In this document: positions 1-7,400 of the stretch, piece by piece
Layout: each line of letters starts with the position of its first letter
How positions within the stretch are numbered: the first letter of the stretch is position 1
Origin: Coemansia sp. RSA 1804
Lineage: Eukaryota; Kickxellomycota; Kickxellomycetes; Kickxellales; Kickxellaceae
Assembly (NCBI GenBank): GCA_027578815.1
Contig: JANBTH010000828.1
Location: 1 to 10,840, forward strand
Direction: 5' to 3'
Length of the DNA stretch: 10,840 nucleotides
Notes under the pieces: model-generated
Told to the model about the DNA's origin: nothing
Databases searched by the model: none
Seen by the model: the letters and a program-made list of their open reading frames with translations, nothing else
Position numbers and translations under genes: made by a program

Positions 1-1349
1 GAAGATTTTTTGCTCTCTTTTTTTTTTAGCCCTCACATGTTCGCTCTGCCTCACTATCGTGTATGTGTAGGGGGGGGTGGATTTGGCCGGCCTTTTTTAT
101 GCAAGGATGGTAGCATTTATTTTGTAGGAAGGATATGTTTCTAGCCAAGCATTCACGCACGGACGCGTAAAAGCATGTCATTTAATCCGGCGTTTCCCTT
201 TCGTCTTTAGGGCACAAGCACTCGTGTCTTTTTTGGCCATGATATCCTCTGCATCCAGCAATGAATTTCACTGTTCAACAATTAGAACCGTGTTGATATA
301 TGCAATAGCTTTGGCATATTGCGTAAGTAATGCAAGACATAATATGGCGTAGCCGGGAGGTGCATGGATCCCTCAAGTCAACCACTTTGGCTGTGAACGA
401 CCCGTGGCGTTGGGGTCTCAATTCCGCTCCCCCTCTTTCCCCGATTTCGAATCCCCCTCCCTCTCGAAGCTCACTCACTTTTTTCTCTCTCTCTTTTTCA
501 GATAATGTCATGCGGCCGCAGAAATAGGCGGAATGAATCAGGAATCCCACCACTGGTATACGCCAAGGCTCATATTTATCGGACAATTTCTTTCATTTGC
601 CAGTGGTAGTCATTTCCAGTCAGCGGGGGGAATGCTTTCAGGCCGCAGCATGCTGAACCCCCCCCCCCCCCCCGCCAGTCTGCGTTCTCTTTCTCTCGGA
701 AACACGCATGGATTATGTTGTCTCAATCCGATACACTACTTTTTATTTTATTTTGCAGCGCAACGTGCATCGAGTTCCAAAAGATGAGCAAAGCGGCAAA
801 TTTCCATCTATCTTTTCTTTCATTTCATATTGCTGCATCCAGAAAAAAGAAACGAGGCATGGCCATTTTCCTTACCGCTGACTGGGAACTGGGCCTGACA
901 TTCAGCCTAAATTATTTTCTTTCGTTTGTTGGGTTCCACGTTTGTTTGGGGGGTGGAGGAGGTTTCATATTTGATACCCCCCCCCATTATGGTCACTGTA
1001 GGTTTTGGTTTGACAATCTCAGCAGGTGCCTGTGTACTTCTTAGTCGGACTAGATCCTTCAATAAATCTATTTTCTCTCTCAATCTCAGCAGGTGCCAAG
1101 AGGCCGAAAACCGAACTTTCTGGAGCAGACCCCCCCTGCGGCTGGAATGGAACCGGCGGTGTCTTCGTCCGCAGGGCGGGGGGAACAAATGGCCTGGTGT
1201 TGTTCGTGAGCGAGATGGCCTCGCCATTAGGCTTTATGCCAAAAACCACCATCGCCCTATTGCGCTTTCTAGAGCCATTGGGCATTGCACACAAGAAGAA
1301 GAAAAAAGACATCTATATAACGAGAAGGGTGCAAAGTAAAGCATATTTC
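1..1349. other. Downstream/intergenic region without a supportable gene
   Basis: No open frame here looks like a known protein; the frames are short, low-complexity and overlap on both strands. The stretch has mixed composition, clearly less GC-rich than the neighbouring CDS. It is rich in pyrimidine tracts on the plus strand (T10 at 18-27, a CT-rich run at about 475-500, a T-rich run at 741-754). It also carries G or C homopolymers of six or more at 70-77, 625-630, 658-673 (16 C), 948-953, 977-985, 1130-1136 and 1178-1183. Several pyrimidine tracts end in AG and resemble splice acceptors, so an untranslated or noncoding exon of a convergent plus-strand gene is possible but not shown. An AATAAA lies on the plus strand at 1061-1066. 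The 17-bp repeat, the B-box-like motif and the splice-like sites are reported separately. Confidence 0.6.
1014..1097. repeat. Exact 17-bp direct repeat (1014-1030 and 1081-1097)
   Basis: The 17-mer CAATCTCAGCAGGTGCC occurs twice in the same orientation, 67 bp apart, and the match stops at both ends. The 50 bp between the copies (1031-1080) contain an AATAAA and end in a TC-rich tract, so the second copy reads like a splice acceptor (pyrimidine tract then CTCAG). The 67-bp period is not a multiple of three, so it is not a coding repeat. It could be a local tandem duplication or a target-site-like duplication around a short insertion. The identity is certain; the meaning is not. Confidence 0.75.
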
Positions 1350-1361
1350 TTTATGTATGTA
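1350..1361 (-). terminator. Candidate polyadenylation signal of GCN1
   Basis: On the minus strand, 48-59 nt after the GCN1 stop codon, the sequence reads TACATACATAAA followed by GAAATATG. TACATA-type elements with a nearby A-rich hexamer variant resemble the efficiency and positioning elements of fungal 3' ends. A T-rich stretch precedes it. No canonical AATAAA lies closer. The cleavage site cannot be placed from sequence alone. Confidence 0.4.
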
Positions 1362-1408
1362 AAAAGAAGAAAAACCTAACAACCTATGCGCCTTCCGCTC
1401 CCCGGCAG

Positions 1409-4400
1409 TCAGATGTCAGCAGCAGCGGCAAATCCGTCATCGCCACCGATGCCCAGAGAGGAGTTGCCGGCATCATCGTCGTCGTCGTCGTCATCGCTGA
1501 CATAGTCGAGCTCGCGCGTCGCATCGGCCAGCTTGCTCATCACCCGGCGATGGTAGTCCAGGACGGTCCGCCCGGCATCGGACTCGGGGCCACCAACACC
1601 AGCAACATAGCTGTCCAGGCCGTCCAGGCCGCCGTCAAAAGCCTCGTCCTCATCACCACCGGCCGCAGCGGGCACTCGTGCCAGCCGCAGCGCATAGAGC
1701 ACGCAGCGCTCGGCGGCCAGCTTGACGGGGATGTTGCGGCTGCGCACGAGGGCAACGGCCGCGCCGACGACGGCGTCGCGGACAGGCTCGACGGTCTCAC
1801 GGAATCTGCGCTTCGCCAGCGCCTTGAGCGCCAGCAGCGCCGCCTGCAGCACGTCGGCGTCGACCGCGTGCTGGTCGGCGCCGCCCAGCGACACCACGCG
1901 CACCAGCGCCCGGCACAGCTGCTGCGCGAGCGGCGAGTCGCCGGGCAGAACGGCAGGCGCCCCGCGCGGCGCCAGCAGCATGGCCTTCGCCACGCCCGCG
2001 GCCTGCAGCGCCGCCTGGCCACCGCCGCCTCCGGGCGCCAGCAGCGCACGGTCGACGCAGCCGCTGATCCGCTGCTGCAGGTCGTCGCTCGCCCGCACAA
2101 GGCCCGGCGCCTGCGCCAGCACGGCAGCCAGGAATTCCATCCGCAGGCCCTGCACGAGGCCCGCGTCACCCGCCCCAGCACCCGCAGGGTCGGCGATCGC
2201 GTGCTGCACAACCATCCGCGCCGCCACGTCGCCCGGGAGAATGGCGCACAGCCCGCCGAACGCCCTGCTGCGCAGTGCGCGCCAGCGGTGGTCGGAGTTG
2301 GCAGCCGCCGAGCCAAGCGCCGAGAACTCGCCGCGCGCAAGAACAACGGCCTCGAGCGTCTGCACGCTGGCCGCGGACAGCGCCGCGGCGCCGGGGGCGT
2401 GGAACACCGCGCAGACGGCCTTCAGCGCCGCCATGCGCATGCCAAGGTCATCGTCCGCGCCCGCCTGCTGCTTAGAAAGCCCGGCGGTCAGCTCGGCAAC
2501 CAGCGGATCGAGCCGGGCCTGCAGCGGGATCAGCGCCGCCAGCGCCGCCGCCGCACGCTGGCGCACAATGTCGTCGGGCTCGGCCAGGGCGCGCACGAAG
2601 GTGCGCTGCAGCTGCGGGAGAAACGGGCGCATCAGCGCGGGCACCTGCGCCAGAAGAAGGCCGAGCGTCGACAGGATGGCGGCCTTGACGTTGGGCGGGT
2701 TGCGGTCGCCGACGATGCGGATCAGGGGGCCGGTGATGCCGGTGGCAAACAGGCGCAGCGCCGACGGGTCGGTGAACCGCACGAGCCGCGCCATCCCGCG
2801 CACCGCGCGCTCCTTCGTGTCGGGGGACCCGGCGAGCAGGCCCTGCGCGTAGATCGGCAGCAGCGGCCCGATGCCCCTGGCCAGGTCGAAGCCGGGCATC
2901 GTGCGCCGCGTGCGCGGCAGCACCTGGTCCGTGGCATGCTGCACCGCGCGGCTGACGGGCCCCACGTAGCCGTCGTAGTCGTCCTTCGGCACGGCGCGGC
3001 ACAGCGCGTCCAGCGCAGCCCACGCGGCGCGCACCACGTGCGGCGACGGCGCCGCCAGAAGGTCGATGAGGATGCGCAGCCAGTCGGCCACGTGCGCGCC
3101 CAGCACCGACCGGCCGCGCGCGGCGGAGTTGGGCCCAAAGGCCCTGCACAGCGCCTCCATCGCAAAGCACGCCTCGGCCACGCGCGACGCGTCTTGTGTC
3201 GCTGCCGCCAGATCAACGCCCTCGCCCACCTTGACCATCTCGTGGAACTTGAGCATCAGCGTGTCCAGCGTGGCCTCGTCGGCCGCGGCCTGGCCAACAA
3301 CCACGCGCACGGTCTCGCGCAGCGCAGCCTCGGCGTCGGCGTCGCCGGCCGCGTGGTGGATCGGCAGCGACTCGAACACCGCCGTCAGGATGTGCGGCAG
3401 CCGCCGGCCAAGCACGCCGCCGCCCGACACCTGGATCAGCGACGCCAGCGCGCGCGCGTTGAACGTGCTGATGGGCCGCGCCGTCAGCGTCGGGATCAGC
3501 ACCGGGAACACGGCGCTGGCGCGCACCGCCATGAGCTCGCGCAGCGCCTCCAGCGCACTGGCGGCGTCGATGCCGTCGAGGTCGCCGCCCGCAAGCGCTC
3601 CGCCGTCGCGCTGCGTCAGGGCTGCCAGCAGCGGCGGCACCACGGCGTCGACGGCGCGCGGGCCAACGGCCTGCTGCAGCGCATTGAAAGCCGCCGCCGC
3701 CGCCTCGCGCACCGCCGCGTCCGCGTCGCACAGGCCGCGCCGGACAAGCGGCACCATTGCGTCGGCGTAGTCGTCGACGTACGCCTTGCCCGTGGAGTGC
3801 AGGATCTCCGCCAGCCCGACAAACACGCCGTGCCGCACCCCGCTGCTGCCGCCGCCGCCGGTGGCCGACAGCGCCTTCCTGAGGATCGGCACCACGCGCG
3901 ACATCACGGCCTCGCCCAGCTTGTGCACCAGGTCGCCCAGCGTGCGCGCCGCCGACGTGCGGCGGTCGTAGTCGGCCGACGAGAGCCCGACCAGCACGAT
4001 CTCCATGATGCTGGACAGGCTCTCGCGCACCGTGCGCGGCGTGTTGTGCACGATGCTCTTCCACACGCCGAACGACGCCTGCCGCACCAGCGCCGACACG
4101 TCGCTGCGCGCCACGTACAGCGCCGCCAGCACCGCCTGGCACCGGTCGACGCCCAGCTTCTCGTTCAGCACCTCGCGCAGGTTGCTGCTGATGGCCGCCT
4201 CCTCCTCGGCCTCGTTGTCGGCGTCATCCTCGTCCTCTTTCTCCTCGCCGGCGCCTGCCTCCTCCGCGTCGCTGTCCCCGCCGTGCGCGGCAAAGAACAG
4301 CTCGCGCGCTGCCTCGCGGTCGCGCTCCGCCTGCTTGCCGGTGATCCCCGCCATGCGGTACAGGAACTCGCCGAGCAGCTCGATCGACGACTGCCGGATG

Positions 4401-7400
4401 CGCCAGAGCGCGTGCCCGAGCGCCGCCAGCAGCTCGGGCAGGATCACGTCGGCCTCCGTCACCGAGTACGAGACTACCAGGATGCGCCCGGCGCGCATCG
4501 CTGCCACGCGCACCAGCTCATTTTCGTCCGCCAGCCCCGCCAGCACGGGCGCCAGCACCTGCGGCAGGAACCGGCGGAAGTCGTCGCCAAACGTCGTTGG
4601 CAGGTATATCAGCAGCGTCATGAAGCCCTCGCGCACCGGCACCTGCGCCGCGCCGTTGCAGCTGGCCAGCACCTCGGGCAGCAGGCCCTCGAGCCGGCCG
4701 ACGCCGACGCCCGCAAGCACCTCCGACAGGCCCTGCGCGGCGCCGGCGCGGTCGACGCCCGACGCATCGCCGCCCTTCAGCACCTTGATCAGATCGGCCA
4801 CCAGGCTCGGGAACTGCTCCTCGCCCAGCCGCTGCACCAGCGACCCGAGCGCCTTGGCCGCCGTGGCGCGCGCCTCGGGCACCGGGTCCACCAGCACGCC
4901 GCGCACAAGCGGAACCAGCGACCCGAGATACGGCGCCAGGTCCTTCGGATCCGTCAGCGTCGCCATCGAGCCCATGATCTGCGCGGCGCTGCGCTTGGTG
5001 GACGCGTTGCGCTCGCGCATGCCGCGCTCCAGCACCGGCACCACCAGCGCCAGCGACGGCGCGTCCACGTAGTGCACGAACGCCGTGTGCAGCAGCGTGC
5101 GCAGCGCTGCGTCCGTCTGCTTCGCCGGGTCGTCGAGCGCCGCCAGAATCGCCGGCACGATCGCCTGGATCTCGGGGTTGTGGATCACGTCGCCGAAGCG
5201 CAGCAGCGCCTGCCGCGCCGCCGCCGACACCTGGCCGTGCGTGTCCGTCAGCGCGTCGATGATGCTCGGCACCACGCGCGGCAGCGAGATCGACAGCTGC
5301 TTCGGCGCGCAGAACGCCATCGACCCGAGCATCTCGACGCTGCCTTTCTTCGTCCGCCACTGGTCGGCGCCCAGCCCGGCCAGCGCCGCCGGCAGCACCA
5401 GCTTGACGCCGTGGCCGCTGATGCTGCCCATGATGGCGCGCGCCGTGTCCAGCGCCGCGTCGCGCACGTCGCCGCTGCCGTCGCCGAACAGCTCCAGCAG
5501 CTGCGGGATGAACTGGATCACGTACGGCTCAAACAGCCGCCCCACCGTGCTGGCCAGCGTCTCGTACGCAAACAGCGCGCCCTGCCGCTGCTGCTGCGTC
5601 TGCGCGCGCCTGTCCTCGCAGGCTGCGCGCAGCCGGTCGATGACGCCGTACCGCTTCAGCGCCGCCAGTCCGCGGCCGCGCACCAGCCCGGCGAGCCCGA
5701 ACGCGCCGCCCCGCCGGTCCGAGTACTTGGCGCCCTCGAGCGTGCGGCCCAGCACCGCCTCCACCAGCGCCGCGAACTTGGGCTCGTCGATGCGCTTGGC
5801 CAGCGGCGGGAGACAGTCGCCGACGGCGCTCTGCACGGCCTCCGACGGCGTCGCCAGCGTCGCCACGAGCCGGTCAACCGCATCCGCCACGCGCGCGTCG
5901 TTCTCGGCGCCGCCGGGCAGGTGCTGCGCGAGCCGCCCGAGCAGAACCACCACGCCCTCGCGGATCCGGTCGTACGCGACCGTCCGGCGGTCCCGCTCCG
6001 CCAGGAAGCGCTCGAGGGTCGGCATCAGCTGCGCCGACCACTGATGCCCGTGCTCCAGCGACACCGCGCGCGCGCCCGCCGCCAGCATGTGCGCGCGCAC
6101 GCGCTCCGACCGCTCGCCCAGCACGCCGTCCTCCACAAGGAACCGGATCACCGCGTTGACCTGGTCCGCCGTGCCCAGCTCCGGCGCCAGGTGGTATAGC
6201 GCATCGGCCACCGCCACGCGCGGCTCCGCCGTGTCCGCGCGGTTCTGCGTGCCGGCCACGACGATCCCGTACTCGTCGTACTCCGGCTCCAGCGACACAT
6301 GCCACGCGGAATACGCGCGCACCAGCTCGTCCAGCGCAACCGCAACCATCGCTGCGCCGCCATCCTCGTCGCCTTGCTCGCGCGCCTCGCGGACCGCCAG
6401 GCCAATGGAGCGCGCCGCGCAGCCCCGCACCTCGCTGGCCGCGCTGCCCAGCAGCGGAACAAGATCGGCCACCAGCGCCGGCACGGCCTCCATTCCGTTG
6501 TCCGCCCACAGGGCCTGCGCGAGCTCCGCGTTCTGCTCGAGCGCAACGGTGTCGGACCCGCGGCCGCCCACATTGGCCCACAGCGGCGCCGAGTAGTCGA
6601 GGTCCGTCAGGTCCACGTAGTCCAGCGCCAGGAGACACGCGCCGCGCACCGCGCTGTCCGGCTGCACGAGTCCGGCCAGCAGCGCGTCGCGCTCGAGCGG
6701 CGTGTCGGAGCCCTCCATCTCCTCGGCCATCTTGACCATCGTGTCGCGGCAGCCGGCAAGCAGCGCCGGCTGCGTGGCCATCACCAGCACCATCAGGTCG
6801 AGCATCTCCTTGCGCGGCATCGCCTCGACGTTGCCAAAGTGCGCGTGGAACGAAAGCAGCGCCACCGCCATCGACAGCTGCTCCGACGCGCTGTCCATCT
6901 GCGCGTACTCGTCGTGCTCCTCCACGACGCCCTTCTTCGTGGCCGCCCGCTTGCCCCACCCGCCGAGCTCCGCCGTCGCCTGCATGAAGGGGAGCAGGAA
7001 GTTGAATCCGGCCGGCGGCAGCGGCGACGCCTCGCAGTTCACGCGGAGCCGGTAGTACACGCGGGTCGCCAGGCTCTCCATCGTCTCGCGCATCCAGTTG
7101 TCGGGAACCACGCACTCAAATCCGCGGGCGCGCAGCAGCCCCATCGTCAGCGGCAGCCGCATGTCGGCATCCAGTCCGTCGGCCACGCCGGCCAGCGCAA
7201 CCATCGTGGCCACGATCTCGCGCCCCGCGAGCTCGCGCGCCACGCCGCCGCCGCCGATCACCGCGCGCTTCACAACGATCCGCACCAGCTCCAGCATACT
7301 CGCGCTGGCCACCGATGCGCTCCCCTCGACCACCGCGCGCACGACCGCCAGGCCGCGCAGAAGCCCCGAATGCACACGATCCACGTGCCCGCGTATCCGG

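Noticed and set aside
388..460. A functional type-II tRNA gene
   Set aside because: The T-stem and acceptor stem do not pair and the B box lacks its first two G; only a relic is conceivable.
512..519. GCGGCCGC and, at 85-92, GGCCGGCC as engineered cloning sites
   Set aside because: Eight-base GC palindromes can occur naturally in this kind of genome and no vector sequence surrounds them.
275..586. 103-codon frame on the minus strand
   Set aside because: Low-complexity Arg/Glu/Gly-rich translation of a CT-rich tract with no known domain and no supporting signals.
907..1379. Overlapping frames of about 100-140 codons on both strands
   Set aside because: They overlap each other in several frames, consist of translated homopolymers and pyrimidine tracts, and show no recognisable domain. 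Both copies of the 17-bp repeat appear in them in different frames.
1550..6199. 1549-codon open frame on the plus strand
   Set aside because: It lies wholly inside GCN1 in the codon-aligned antisense frame; its protein is Arg/His/Gln-rich low-complexity sequence resembling no family, and its openness is explained by the missing TTA, CTA and TCA codons.
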